From contig NZ_JAUSYB010000001.1 in the NCBI RefSeq assembly GCF_030816505.1, positions 3,224,001-3,288,000 of the forward strand: a stretch of DNA of 64,000 nucleotides, given 5' to 3'. A program made the translations under genes and the position numbers. The DNA is from Microbacterium sp. W4I20 (lineage in GTDB: Bacteria > Actinomycetota > Actinomycetes > Actinomycetales > Microbacteriaceae). The first letter of the stretch is position 1, and each line of letters begins with the position of its first letter. Under the pieces are notes generated by a model. It was not told the DNA's origin, made no database searches, and was given only the letters and a program-made list of their open reading frames with translations. This document shows, one piece after another, positions 1 to 8,355 of the stretch.

Positions 1-527
1 CCCTTCGACCACTGACCGCCCGAGACGGCCATCTGGAAGTCGCGCTCCGAGACGTCGTTGGCGGCCACGAACCCGGCCACGTGCGCCATCGACTCCTCGG
101 GGGAATCGAGGTACGAGGCGCGGGCGCCGATCACGATGCCGAGCTCGACCTCCCAGTCGGTCTTCTCACTGCCGCGCGGGATCGTGACGGTATCGTTCGG
201 GCCGACCACCGTGTTCGGCGTCTTCAGGAAGATGATCGGGATGGTCGGCGGCTCCGAACCCGATTCGGCGGCGTGTGCGGCGTAGTTCATGCCGACGCAG
301 ATCACCGCGCTAGGCCGGGCGATCGGGGCACCGATGCGGAGCGCCGCGGCACCCTCCAGCTCGGGCAGCTCGCCGGCATCGCGTGCGGCGGTGACGCGGG
401 CGACGAAGTCACCGGCGAGGAAATCACCGTTCACATCGGATGTCACGGAGCGGAGGTCGAGATAGCGATCGTCCTCGATGAGGACGGGGACCTCGGTCCC
501 AGGGGTGCCGAGCCGCGCGAACTTCAT
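1..527 (-). CDS. FAH-family hydrolase, partial at the window edge
   Basis: The reverse strand reads from ATG at 527 (MKFARLGTPGTEVPVLIEDD) for 175 codons and runs off the left edge, so the C-terminus is missing. The domain core VICVGMNYAAHAAESG and the metal-site stretch WEVELGIVIG are typical of fumarylacetoacetate hydrolase/2-oxo-acid hydrolases, which use a Mg or Mn ion to cleave or hydrate 2-oxo or diketo acids. It is divergent from the L-fuconate dehydratase gene and shares its 127-bp promoter region. The best guess is therefore cleavage of 2,4-diketo-3-deoxy-L-fuconate to pyruvate and lactate in the oxidative fucose pathway. The family is certain; the substrate is inferred from context. 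Confidence 0.85.
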   Translation of the reverse strand, partial: MKFARLGTPGTEVPVLIEDDRYLDLRSVTSDVNGDFLAGDFVARVTAARDAGELPELEGAAALRIGAPIARPSAVICVGMNYAAHAAESGSEPPTIPIIFLKTPNTVVGPNDTVTIPRGSEKTDWEVELGIVIGARASYLDSPEESMAHVAGFVAANDVSERDFQMAVSGGQWSK

Positions 528-575
528 GATTCTCCTGATCCGTCATGTGCGGCCGCCTCTCTGCGGCCCGTCTCG

Positions 576-605
576 TTGACAGTATAGACATCGGATGTTT
601 ACACT
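576..605 (+). promoter_or_regulatory. Promoter of the fuconate dehydratase gene with an embedded palindrome
   Basis: TTGACA at 576-581 and TACACT at 600-605 are separated by 18 bases, a good sigma-70-type promoter. Between them lies TAGACATCGGATGTTTA (585-601), a 17-bp near-perfect palindrome (TA-ACATC/GATGT-TA). An operator between the -35 and -10 boxes is a classical repressor position, and it could control both this gene and the divergent FAH gene. No regulator gene is adjacent in the window. Confidence 0.55.
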
Positions 606-654
606 CCAAGTGATCCGCGTGAGGAAAACGATCCCGCGCTTCGAGAGGAACACT

Positions 655-1950
655 GTGAGCCGTATCGTCGCCGTCGACACCACCGACATCCGCTTCCCGA
701 CATCGCTGAGCCTCGACGGCTCCGACGCCATGAATCCCGACCCCGACTACTCGGCGGCTTACGTCGTCGTGCGGACGGATGCCGGGGACGACCTCGAGGG
801 GCACGCCTTCGTGTTCACGATCGGGCGCGGCAACGACGTGCAGGTGGCCGGCATCGACGCGCTCGCCGGGCACCTCGTCGGACGGGAGCTCGAGCCCCTC
901 CTCGACGACATGGGCGGCACGTTCCGCGCGATCATCGGCGACTCGCAGCTGCGCTGGCTCGGTCCCGAGAAGGGCGTCATGCATATGGCGATCGGTGCCG
1001 TCATCAACGCGCTGTGGGACCTCAAGGCCAAGCGCGCCGGACTCCCGCTGTGGCAGCTGCTGGCGCGGATGACGCCGGAGGAGCTCGTCGACCTGGTCGA
1101 CTTCCGCTACCTCTCGAACGCGTTGACCCGTGACGATGCGCTCGAGATCCTGCGCGCCGCCGAACCGGGACGCACCGAGCGGGAGCAGCAGCTGATCGCC
1201 ACCGGCTACCCCGGGTACACCACCAGCCCCGGCTGGCTCGGGTACTCCGACGAGAAGCTCGAGCGTCTCGCCCGAGAGGCCATGGATGCCGGCTTCACGC
1301 AGATCAAGCTCAAGGTCGGCGCCGACCTCGACGACGACATCCGCCGATTCCGCAAGGCGCGCGAGGTGTGCGGTCCGGACTTCCCGATCGCGATCGACGC
1401 GAACCAGCGCTGGGAGGTGTCCGAGGCCATCGAGTGGGTGCAGGCGCTCGCCGAGTTCCATCCCGCCTGGGTCGAGGAGCCGACGAGTCCCGACGACGTG
1501 CTCGGGCACGCCGAGATCGCCCGGGGCATCGCACCGATCCGCGTCGCCACGGGCGAGCACGCCCAGAACCGGGTGATCTTCAAGCAGCTCCTGCAGGCGG
1601 AGGCCATCTCGGTCATGCAGATCGACGCCGTGCGCGTGGCCGGCGTCAACGAGAACATCGCGAACCTGCTGCTCGCGGCGAAGTTCGGCATCCCCGTCTG
1701 CCCGCATGCCGGCGGCGTCGGTCTGTGCGAGGCCGTGCAGCACCTGTCGATGTTCGACTTCGTCGCCGTGACCGGCACCCGCGAAGGGCGGATGATCGAG
1801 TTCGTCGACCATCTGCACGAGCACTTCGTCGTGCCCACCGACATCCAGGGCGGGTCGTACATGCCGCCGACCGCGCCGGGCTCCGGCATGGAGATGAAGC
1901 CCGATACCATCGCGACGTACACATGGAGGGGTGAGCATGTCAGCGTCTGA
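655..1950 (+). CDS. L-fuconate dehydratase (enolase superfamily)
   Basis: Dehydrates L-fuconate to 2-keto-3-deoxy-L-fuconate in the non-phosphorylating fucose pathway. From the GTG at 655 the product is 431 residues, the usual family length; GAGAGG lies 6-11 bases upstream, so this start is preferred over the in-frame ATG at 595. The barrel shows the enolase-superfamily KLK acid/base motif ([14 protein letters not shown]), the metal-ligand stretches IDANQRW and [10 protein letters not shown], and TGEHAQNR and PHAGGVGL near the C-terminus. These match the fuconate dehydratase subgroup (human ENOSF1-like). The neighbouring aldo/keto reductase and FucU supply substrate. Dehydratase function is confident; fuconate as substrate is supported by family and context. 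Confidence 0.9.
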   Translation: MSRIVAVDTTDIRFPTSLSLDGSDAMNPDPDYSAAYVVVRTDAGDDLEGHAFVFTIGRGNDVQVAGIDALAGHLVGRELEPLLDDMGGTFRAIIGDSQLRWLGPEKGVMHMAIGAVINALWDLKAKRAGLPLWQLLARMTPEELVDLVDFRYLSNALTRDDALEILRAAEPGRTEREQQLIATGYPGYTTSPGWLGYSDEKLERLAREAMDAGFTQIKLKVGADLDDDIRRFRKAREVCGPDFPIAIDANQRWEVSEAIEWVQALAEFHPAWVEEPTSPDDVLGHAEIARGIAPIRVATGEHAQNRVIFKQLLQAEAISVMQIDAVRVAGVNENIANLLLAAKFGIPVCPHAGGVGLCEAVQHLSMFDFVAVTGTREGRMIEFVDHLHEHFVVPTDIQGGSYMPPTAPGSGMEMKPDTIATYTWRGEHVSV

Positions 1951-2995
1951 GGTCGGGTCGCACAGCACGGGGGCCGACACGCCAGATGTCGGACAGAAGG
2001 TCGGTATCGGTCCGACATCTGGCGTGTCGGCCGACGCGGGAAGCCGCCTGGAGGTCCCACCGCTCGGCTACGGTGCCGCGAACGTCGGCAACCTGTTCCG
2101 TCCCTTGACCGATGACGAGGCGTGGGCCGTGCTGGATGCGGCGTGGGAGAGCGGCATCCGCTTCTACGACACCGCCCCGCACTACGGCCTCGGGCTGTCC
2201 GAGCGGCGCCTCGGCGCCTTCCTGCAGACCAAGCCCCGCGACGAGTACGTGCTCTCGACCAAGTCGGGTCGGCTGCTGCGCCCGAACCTCGCGTTCGACG
2301 GCGGCCTCGACACGGCGCACGACTTCCATGTGCCCGACGACCTGCAGCGGGTGTGGGACTTCTCCGCCGACGGCATCCGGACGAGCCTCGACGAGTCGCG
2401 CGAGCGCCTCGGCATCGAACGCATCGACGTGCTGTACCTGCACGACCCCGAACGGCATGACCTCGACCTCGCGCTCGCCGAAGCCCTGCCCGCCATGGAG
2501 CAGCTGCGGGCCGACGGCGAGGTGACGGCGATCGGCATCGGCTCCATGACGTCGGATGCTCTCGCTGCAGCCGTGCGCGGCGCCGACCTCGACCTGGTCA
2601 TGGTGGCCGGCCGGTACACGCTGCTCGAGCAGCCCGCGGCCGTCGACGTGCTCCCTGCCTGCCAGGAGCGCGGGACCGGGATCGTCGCGGCATCCGTCTT
2701 CAACTCCGGGCTGCTCGCGTCGAATGAGCCTCGCCGCGACGGCCGCTACGAATACGGCCAGCTGCCCGATGAGCTGTGGGAGCGGCTGCTGCGGATCGCG
2801 GCGGTCTGCGCTGACCACGAGGTGCCGCTGCCCGCGGCCGCGATCCAGTTCCCGTTGCAGGCGACGGGTGTGCGTTCAGTGGTCGTCGGCGGGAGCCGTC
2901 CGGCGCAGTTGCGGCAGAATGCCGAGTACGCTGCCCTGAGCATCCCCGAGGAGCTCTGGGAGAACCTCGCGGCCGACGGCCTCATCCCGGCCTGA
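1937..2995 (+). CDS. Aldo/keto reductase, L-fucose (D-threo-aldose) 1-dehydrogenase type
   Basis: Probably oxidises L-fucose or a related aldose at C1 to the lactone with NAD(P). ATG at 1937 follows GGAGGGG (1925-1931) and overlaps the dehydratase stop by 14 bp, so the two are translationally coupled. The catalytic tetrad is visible: Asp and Tyr in [11 protein letters not shown], Lys in STKSGR, His in LYLHDPERH. The AKR fold starts only at [18 protein letters not shown]. Before it lies an N-terminal extension of about 37 residues, most of which is encoded by a perfect hairpin repeat (1972-2032, peptide ADTPDVGQ...GPTSGVSAD). That extension is odd and is shared with the gene at 59899. Substrate assignment rests on subfamily resemblance and neighbours. 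Confidence 0.85.
   Translation: MSASEVGSHSTGADTPDVGQKVGIGPTSGVSADAGSRLEVPPLGYGAANVGNLFRPLTDDEAWAVLDAAWESGIRFYDTAPHYGLGLSERRLGAFLQTKPRDEYVLSTKSGRLLRPNLAFDGGLDTAHDFHVPDDLQRVWDFSADGIRTSLDESRERLGIERIDVLYLHDPERHDLDLALAEALPAMEQLRADGEVTAIGIGSMTSDALAAAVRGADLDLVMVAGRYTLLEQPAAVDVLPACQERGTGIVAASVFNSGLLASNEPRRDGRYEYGQLPDELWERLLRIAAVCADHEVPLPAAAIQFPLQATGVRSVVVGGSRPAQLRQNAEYAALSIPEELWENLAADGLIPA
1972..2032. repeat. In-frame palindromic element, copy 1
   Basis: Two perfectly complementary 23-base arms (1972-1994 and 2010-2032; each contains GCCGACACGCCAGATGTCGG or its complement) flank a 15-base loop. It lies inside the aldo/keto reductase coding sequence and adds about 20 codons in frame. The same arms occur at 60073 and 60312, also in coding sequence and in the same frame. 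The loop of this copy differs from the other two. Confidence 0.9.
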
Positions 2996-3044
2996 CCGCT
3001 TTCCCGATCGTTTCTCGCGGGACCACAGAATCGAAGGAGTGACC

Positions 3045-3464
3045 GTGCTCGAAGGCATCCACCCGCTGCTGACCGGCGAGCTGCTGCTGCATCTCGATCG
3101 GATGGGCCACTCCGACGCGGTCGTGATCGCCGACGCGCACTTCCCGGCCTGGGGGCTCGGCGCGCGGGTGATCGACCTGCCGGGCACCACCACGCCCGAG
3201 GTCGTCGCGGCCATCCGCACCGTGCTGCCGCTCGACGACGTGCCCGGGATCGACCTCATGGCCTCCGCCGACGGCGAGGTGCTCGACGTGCAGCAGGAGC
3301 TGATGGATGCCGCCGGCACGGCCCTCGACACGTCGCGGTTCGTGGAGCGCTTCGCGTTCTACGAGACCGCGAAGGGCGCGTACCTCATGGTGCGTACGGG
3401 GGAGACCCGGGGGTACGGGAACGCGCTGCTCCGCAAGGGGCTCGTCGGGCACGCGTCGGCGTAG
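3045..3464 (+). CDS. fucU: L-fucose mutarotase, RbsD/FucU family
   Basis: Interconverts the alpha and beta anomers of fucose (or a related pyranose) so that the dehydrogenase gets its preferred anomer. The product is 139 residues from GTG at 3045, with AAGGAG five bases upstream; starting here gives MLEGIHPLL, which matches the normal FucU N-terminus better than the GTG at 3039. Conserved features are MGHSDAVVIADAHFPA (His and Asp of the active site), RFAFYETAKGAY and the C-terminal YGNALLRKG. It is the last gene of the fucose unit, 49 bp after the aldo/keto reductase stop. Confidence 0.93.
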   Translation: MLEGIHPLLTGELLLHLDRMGHSDAVVIADAHFPAWGLGARVIDLPGTTTPEVVAAIRTVLPLDDVPGIDLMASADGEVLDVQQELMDAAGTALDTSRFVERFAFYETAKGAYLMVRTGETRGYGNALLRKGLVGHASA

Positions 3465-3498
3465 GTCGGCGGTTCGCCAGCGCGCGCGGCGTGGCGCC

Positions 3499-4035
3499 TC
3501 AGGCCTCGGCGCGGCGGGCGCGGTACGCGGCGACGGCGTTGCGGTTGGCGCAGGTCGCCGAGCAGTAGCGCTTCGAGCGGTTGCGGGAGAGGTCGAGGGC
3601 GAGCGCCTCGCAGGTGTCGTCGTCGCACACGGTGATGCGGGAGCCCTCGTCGGTGCGGATGACGTCGATGAGAGCCATCGCGGTCTCGATCAGCACGCGC
3701 TCGGCGAGCGGGTTGTCGTCGGCGACGGCGTGCAGATGCCAGTCGGTCTCGTCGTGACGGACGAGATGCGGGGTCAGGGTGCTCTCATCGAGCGCACCGT
3801 TCACCCGCGTGACCATGTCGTCGCGTGAGGCGAGCAGCATCGCGCGGAGCCGTGGACGCAGAGCCCGGAGGGAGGCCAGCTCCGCCTCGTCGCGGTCGAG
3901 GCGTCCGGTGTACGGGAACTCAGCGAGGAAGCGGGCGTAGTCGTCGAGATCGGCCAGGGTCTCCGGGGCTTCGGCGGAGTTCACGAGCCAGACCGCCGAT
4001 CGCAGTGCTTCCTCCGTGTCATCCGTGAAGATCAT
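3499..4035 (-). CDS. CGNR zinc-finger regulator (ABATE domain)
   Basis: A 178-residue putative stress-responsive transcription regulator. The N-terminal part is an ABATE-like helical domain (about residues 1-125). The C-terminus holds the zinc finger, with Cys pairs in VCDDDTCEAL and YCSATCANRNAVAAYRAR, matching the CGNR family pattern. It is divergent from the EamA exporter with only 39 bp between the start codons and no Shine-Dalgarno. TAAGAT lies seven bases before the ATG on the reverse strand, so the mRNA may be leaderless. Regulation of the neighbouring exporter is plausible but unproven. Confidence 0.85.
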   Translation of the reverse strand: MIFTDDTEEALRSAVWLVNSAEAPETLADLDDYARFLAEFPYTGRLDRDEAELASLRALRPRLRAMLLASRDDMVTRVNGALDESTLTPHLVRHDETDWHLHAVADDNPLAERVLIETAMALIDVIRTDEGSRITVCDDDTCEALALDLSRNRSKRYCSATCANRNAVAAYRARRAEA

Positions 4036-4036
4036 G

Positions 4037-4066
4037 TTGACATCTTACATCCGGCGCGAGTAGCGT
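4037..4066 (+). promoter_or_regulatory. Putative leaderless promoter of the EamA transporter
   Basis: TTGACA (4037-4042) and TAGCGT (4061-4066) are 18 bases apart and the -10 box ends eight bases before the ATG at 4075, with no ribosome-binding site between. On the other strand TAAGAT ends seven bases before the ATG of the divergent CGNR gene. Both transcripts therefore look leaderless and their promoters overlap. Confidence 0.4.
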
Positions 4067-4074
4067 CACATCCC

Positions 4075-5067
4075 ATGAGCACCGTGGCAAATGACGCAGC
4101 CCTCGCCGCGCACAATGTCCGCGTCGGGTTGCCGCTCGCGATCGGCGCCGCCTTCGCGTTCGGCATGTCGGGCGGCTGGGCGCGCGGGCTCATCGACGCG
4201 GGATGGACGCCCGGGGCAGCCGTGACCGCGCGCATCTGGGTCGCGGCCCTCGTGCTGCTGATCCCGACGATCCTCTCGCTGCGCGGACGGTGGGGTCTGC
4301 TGCGGCGGAACGCCGGCATGATCGCCGCGTACGGACTGCTCGCCGTCACGGCCACGCAGCTCTTCTACTTCCAGGCCGTCGCCGTGATGGACGTCGGCAT
4401 CGCGCTCCTCATCGAGTACACGGCCCCGGTCGCCGTGGTGCTCTGGCTCTGGATCCGTCGCGGCGAACGTCCGAGCAGGCGCAGCATCCTCGGCGCGGTG
4501 ATCGCGTTCGCAGGGCTCGTGCTCATGCTCGACATCCTCACCGGAGCGACCGTGAACGGCGCCGGCATCCTCTGGGCGCTCGGCGCGATGGTCGGGGCGG
4601 CGACGTACTTCGTGCTCTCGGCTCGCGCCGACACCGGGCTGCCACCGCTCGCGCTCGCCGGGAGCGGTCTGCTGCTGGGGGCGCTCGGGCTGACGGTCGC
4701 CGGAGCCGTCGGCATCGTCCCTCTCGCGTGGACGACCGACGACATCGCCTACCGCTTCGGCACAGTCCCGTGGTTCGTGCCGGTGCTCGCGATGGGCGTG
4801 CTCGCGACCGCGGTCGCGTACTTCCTCGGCATCGCCTCGACACGGATGCTGGGATCGCGGCTCGCGTCGTTCGTCGCGCTCGCCGAGGTCGTGGCCGCTC
4901 TGCTCTTCGGATGGCTCCTGCTCGGGCAGGTGCCCGGTCCGCTGCAGATGCTCGGCGGCGCGCTCGTGCTGGCCGGAGTGATCGTCGTGAAGCTCGGCGA
5001 GCCGGCTCCCGCACCCGCCGAGATCGAGTTCGTCGAGCCCCTGCCGGAGCCCGCGGATCCGCACTGA
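4075..5067 (+). CDS. EamA/DMT-superfamily exporter (RhtA-like)
   Basis: A 330-residue inner-membrane protein with about ten hydrophobic segments in two EamA repeats (first repeat from LPLAIGAAFAFGMSG, second from GILWALGAMVGAATYFVLSA). Members export amino acids or other metabolites. Conserved signatures include FYFQAVAVMDVGIALLIEYTAPV and the C-terminal RLASFVALAEVVAALLFGWLLLGQ (family pattern, residues split here). It has no Shine-Dalgarno and is probably read from a leaderless mRNA. Substrate unknown. Confidence 0.85.
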   Translation: MSTVANDAALAAHNVRVGLPLAIGAAFAFGMSGGWARGLIDAGWTPGAAVTARIWVAALVLLIPTILSLRGRWGLLRRNAGMIAAYGLLAVTATQLFYFQAVAVMDVGIALLIEYTAPVAVVLWLWIRRGERPSRRSILGAVIAFAGLVLMLDILTGATVNGAGILWALGAMVGAATYFVLSARADTGLPPLALAGSGLLLGALGLTVAGAVGIVPLAWTTDDIAYRFGTVPWFVPVLAMGVLATAVAYFLGIASTRMLGSRLASFVALAEVVAALLFGWLLLGQVPGPLQMLGGALVLAGVIVVKLGEPAPAPAEIEFVEPLPEPADPH

Positions 5068-5138
5068 GTGCTCTTTCCCCTGTCGAATGTATACGCATGA
5101 CGGATATATCGCGCCTGTAGCACCCTAGCCAGCGTTCT

Positions 5139-5148
5139 GTGTATACAC
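5139..5148. promoter_or_regulatory. GTGTATACAC operator overlapping a -10 box
   Basis: A perfect 10-bp palindrome, GTGTATACAC, contains the likely -10 element TATACA (5142-5147) and ends eight bases before the ATG of the FCD regulator. A second core GTATAC lies at 5089-5094. The position suggests autorepression of the prp operon by its first gene. Transcription would begin essentially at the start codon, that is, leaderless. Confidence 0.5.
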
Positions 5149-5155
5149 TGAGGGG

Positions 5156-5851
5156 ATGACCCTCTCCGTCGAGCGCACGTCCGCGAGCGATCGCGCCTAT
5201 GCGGAACTTCTCGAGGGAATCCAGTCCGGCGCGCTCGAGGCCGGCACGGTGCTCGGCGAGGTCGACCAGGCCGCGCGCCTCGGCGTCAGCCGCACCCCGA
5301 TGCGCGAAGCGCTGCGCCGCCTCATCGCCGACGGCCTCGTGGTGCAGCAGTCGCCCCGGATCACCGTCGTCGCCGACCTGGATGCGGATGACATCCGGTC
5401 GCTGTTCGAGATCCGCCGCGCGCTGGAGGAGACCTCCGCCCGCCTCGCCGCCGCCCGCGGCGACGCCACGCTCTTCGCCGCGCTCGCCGAGGAGTTCGCA
5501 CACGTCGACCTCGCCGGCACCGCGGGACGCGATGCCTACTACGCCCTCATCGCCCGCTTCGATACGGCGCTGGATGCCGCTGTCGCCAACGACTACATCG
5601 CCTCGGCTCTCCGCACCGTGCGCACCCACCTCGTGCGGGTGCGCCGGATGGCCCGCGACAACCCGGCGCGACTCGCGGCATCCGCCTCCGAGCACCGCAC
5701 CATCGCGCAGGCGCTCGCCGCCCGCGACGGCGACCTCGCCGCACACGCCACGCACGTGCACCTGCACAACGCGCTCACCGGCATCCTCGATTCGCTGCCT
5801 GAACGCGTTTCGTCTCGCTCCGCTCGCTCAACGACCGAAAGAGTCTCATGA
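5156..5851 (+). CDS. GntR-family regulator with FCD domain, probable prp operon regulator
   Basis: 231 residues. The N-terminal winged helix-turn-helix is seen in [25 protein letters not shown] (about residues 35-62) and is followed by an FCD ligand domain with [18 protein letters not shown] and the metal-binding type His region [10 protein letters not shown]. It begins the prpD-prpB-prpC unit and its stop overlaps the prpD ATG (ATGA). It probably senses a methylcitrate-cycle acid and represses the operon through GTGTATACAC. The last 15 residues (from RVSSRSAR) are encoded by a dispersed repeat at 5808-5836, so the natural C-terminus may have been displaced by its insertion. Confidence 0.85.
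   Translation: MTLSVERTSASDRAYAELLEGIQSGALEAGTVLGEVDQAARLGVSRTPMREALRRLIADGLVVQQSPRITVVADLDADDIRSLFEIRRALEETSARLAAARGDATLFAALAEEFAHVDLAGTAGRDAYYALIARFDTALDAAVANDYIASALRTVRTHLVRVRRMARDNPARLAASASEHRTIAQALAARDGDLAAHATHVHLHNALTGILDSLPERVSSRSARSTTERVS
5808..5836 (-). repeat. Dispersed repeat in the 3' end of the FCD regulator
   Basis: The complement begins GGTCGTTGAGCGAGCGGAGC. It resembles the repeat at 8306-8340 (GGTTGCTGAGCAAGGAGCGA). Both are within the prp unit and neither carries a coding gene of its own. Confidence 0.55.
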
Positions 5852-7374
5852 CCGTCACCCACCACGTCCGCGTCCACCGCAGCGACGAGAACCTCGCCCG
5901 GGAAGACCAGCTCGCCTGGAAGATCGCCGAGGTCGCCGCCGACCCCGTCGAGGTCGAGCAGGACGTCGTCGACATGATCATCAACCGCATCATCGACAAC
6001 GCGTCGGTCGCCGCGGCATCCCTCACCCGCGCGCCGATCAACGCGGCCCGCGCGCAGGCCTTCAGCCACCCCGTCTCGACCGGCGGCGCCGGCGCGAACC
6101 TGTTCGGCGCAGCCCTCGACCAGCGCACCAGCCCGGAGTGGGCGGCCTGGGCGAACGGCGTGGCCGTGCGCGAGCTCGACTACCACGACACCTTCCTCGC
6201 GGCGGAGTATTCGCACCCCGGTGACAACATCCCGCCGATCCTCGCGGTCGCGCAGCACGTCGGCGCCGACGGCCGGGCGCTCGTGCGCGGCATCGCGACC
6301 GGTTACGAGATCCAGATGGACCTGGTGCGCGCGATCTGCCTGCACAAGCACAAGATCGACCACGTCGCGCACCTCGGCCCGTCGGCCGCCGCCGGCATCG
6401 GCACGCTCCTCGGCCTCGACGTCGAGACGATCTATCAGGCCGTCGGTCAGGGCCTGCACACCACGACCGCGACCCGGCAGAGCCGCAAGGGCGAGATCTC
6501 GACCTGGAAGGCGCACGCCCCGGCCTTCGCGGGCAAGATGGCCGTCGAGGCGGTCGACCGCGCGATGCGCGGACAGACCAGCCCCGCCCCGATCTACGAG
6601 GGCGAAGACGGCGTGATCGCCTGGATGCTCGACGGGAAGGATGCCGCCTACGAGGTGCCGCTGCCCGCGGCGGGCGAGCCGAAGCGCGCGATCCTCGACT
6701 CGTACACGAAGGAGCACTCGGCCGAGTACCAGGCGCAGGCCTGGATCGACCTGGCCCGCAAGCTCGGCACCGAGAACCCGGCCCTCCGCGACCCGGCGAA
6801 CATCGCACAGGTCGTGCTGCACACCAGCCACCACACGCACTACGTGATCGGCTCGGGCGCCAACGACCCGCAGAAGTACGACCCGACGGCATCCCGCGAG
6901 ACGCTCGACCACTCGATCCCCTACATCTTCGCCGTGGCCCTGCAGGACGGCGGCTGGCACCACGTCGACTCCTACGCCCCGTCGCGGGCGGGCCGGGCCG
7001 ACACCGTCGCGCTGTGGCACAAGATCACCACCGCCGAGGATGCCGAGTGGACGCGCCGCTACCACTCCGAAGACCCCGACGTGAAGGCGTTCGGCGGTCG
7101 TGTGGAGTTCCTGCTGACCGACGGCACGACCGTGGTCGACGAGATCGCCGTCGCCGACGCGCATCCGCTCGGCGCCCGGCCGTTCGCCCGCGAGAACTAC
7201 ATCGCGAAGTTCCGCCTGCTGGCCGAGCCGGTGCTCGAGCCGGCCGAGATCGAGCGCTTCCTGGCGCTCGTACAGCGCCTGCCCGAGCTGACGGCCGCCG
7301 AGGTCGCCGAGCTCTCGATCGTCGCGAAGCCCGCGCTGCTCGAGGGCGCTGACGCGCCGAAGGGGCTGTTCTGA
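5848..7374 (+). CDS. prpD: 2-methylcitrate dehydratase, MmgE/PrpD family
   Basis: Dehydrates 2-methylcitrate to 2-methyl-cis-aconitate in propionate catabolism. It has 508 residues, the usual PrpD length. Family landmarks are [14 protein letters not shown] near residue 50, [29 protein letters not shown] (a family-defining region, residues about 105-135), [22 protein letters not shown] and the late [15 protein letters not shown]. The start overlaps the regulator stop and the stop overlaps the prpB ATG, so the three genes are tightly coupled. Confidence 0.93.
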   Translation: MTVTHHVRVHRSDENLAREDQLAWKIAEVAADPVEVEQDVVDMIINRIIDNASVAAASLTRAPINAARAQAFSHPVSTGGAGANLFGAALDQRTSPEWAAWANGVAVRELDYHDTFLAAEYSHPGDNIPPILAVAQHVGADGRALVRGIATGYEIQMDLVRAICLHKHKIDHVAHLGPSAAAGIGTLLGLDVETIYQAVGQGLHTTTATRQSRKGEISTWKAHAPAFAGKMAVEAVDRAMRGQTSPAPIYEGEDGVIAWMLDGKDAAYEVPLPAAGEPKRAILDSYTKEHSAEYQAQAWIDLARKLGTENPALRDPANIAQVVLHTSHHTHYVIGSGANDPQKYDPTASRETLDHSIPYIFAVALQDGGWHHVDSYAPSRAGRADTVALWHKITTAEDAEWTRRYHSEDPDVKAFGGRVEFLLTDGTTVVDEIAVADAHPLGARPFARENYIAKFRLLAEPVLEPAEIERFLALVQRLPELTAAEVAELSIVAKPALLEGADAPKGLF

Positions 7375-8282
7375 TGCTGTACTCCACCGTCACCCCGGCC
7401 GAGAAGCGCCGGCTGTTCCGCGAGCGGCTGGCGAGCGGCGAGCTGCTGCGCTTCCCCGGCGCCTTCAACCCGCTGAGCGCCCGGCTCATCGAGCAGAAGG
7501 GCTTCGACGGCGTCTACATCTCGGGCGCCGTGCTGGCCGCCGACCTCGGCCTGCCCGACATCGGACTCACGACCCTCACCGAGGTGGCCGGCCGCGCGAA
7601 GCAGATCGCTCGGATGACCGACCTCCCCGCGATCGTCGACGCCGACACCGGATTCGGCGAGCCGATGAACGTGGCCCGCACGATCCAGGAGCTGGAGGAT
7701 GCCGGACTCGCGGGCGCCCACATCGAGGACCAGATCAATCCGAAGCGCTGCGGACACCTCGACGGCAAGAGCGTCGTCGACGAGAGCACGGCGATCAAGC
7801 GGATCCGTGCCGCCGCCGACGCCCGCCGCGACGAGAACTTCCTCATCATGGCGCGCACCGACATCCGCGCGGTCGAGGGACTGAACGCATCGATCGATCG
7901 GGCCAAAGCGCTCGTGGACGCCGGGGCGGATGCCGTGTTCCCCGAGGCCATGCGCACGCTCGACGAGTTCGAGGCGATGGCGAGCGCGCTGGACGTGCCG
8001 ATCCTCGCGAACATGACCGAGTTCGGGAAGAGCGAGCTGTTCTCCACGGACCAACTCCGGGACGCCGGAGTGAACATGGTCATCTGGCCGGTGTCGCTGT
8101 TGCGCATCTCGATGGGGGCCGCAGGCCGTGCACTGGATACTCTGAACGACGAGGGGCACCTGACCTCGAAGCTCGGCGAGATGCAGCACCGCGCCGATCT
8201 CTACGACCTCATCGACTACGAGTCCTACAACCACTTCGACTCCGGCGTCTTCAACTTCACACTTGACCACCCCGCTCGCTGA
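7374..8282 (+). CDS. prpB: 2-methylisocitrate lyase
   Basis: Cleaves 2-methylisocitrate to pyruvate and succinate. 302 residues of the isocitrate lyase/PEP mutase barrel. The signature INPKRCGHLDGK carries the catalytic Cys (about residue 126); the Mg-binding Asp residues lie in IVDADTGFGEP, and the product-specific SGAVLAADLGLPD region is present. The ATG is formed across the prpD stop (TGATG), implying translational coupling. Confidence 0.94.
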   Translation: MLYSTVTPAEKRRLFRERLASGELLRFPGAFNPLSARLIEQKGFDGVYISGAVLAADLGLPDIGLTTLTEVAGRAKQIARMTDLPAIVDADTGFGEPMNVARTIQELEDAGLAGAHIEDQINPKRCGHLDGKSVVDESTAIKRIRAAADARRDENFLIMARTDIRAVEGLNASIDRAKALVDAGADAVFPEAMRTLDEFEAMASALDVPILANMTEFGKSELFSTDQLRDAGVNMVIWPVSLLRISMGAAGRALDTLNDEGHLTSKLGEMQHRADLYDLIDYESYNHFDSGVFNFTLDHPAR

Positions 8283-8305
8283 GCGCAGCGATGCGACATC
8301 CGACT

Positions 8306-8340
8306 GGTTGCTGAGCAAGGAGCGAAGCGACGAGTCGAAG
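8306..8340 (+). repeat. Dispersed repeat before prpC
   Basis: Begins GGTTGCTGAGCAAGGAGCGA and occupies most of the 73 bp between prpB and prpC, just before the prpC ribosome-binding site. It resembles the complement of 5808-5836. The open frame upstream of the prpC ATG is only readable because this repeat lacks stops. Confidence 0.55.
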
Positions 8341-8355
8341 TACGAAGGAGTGACC

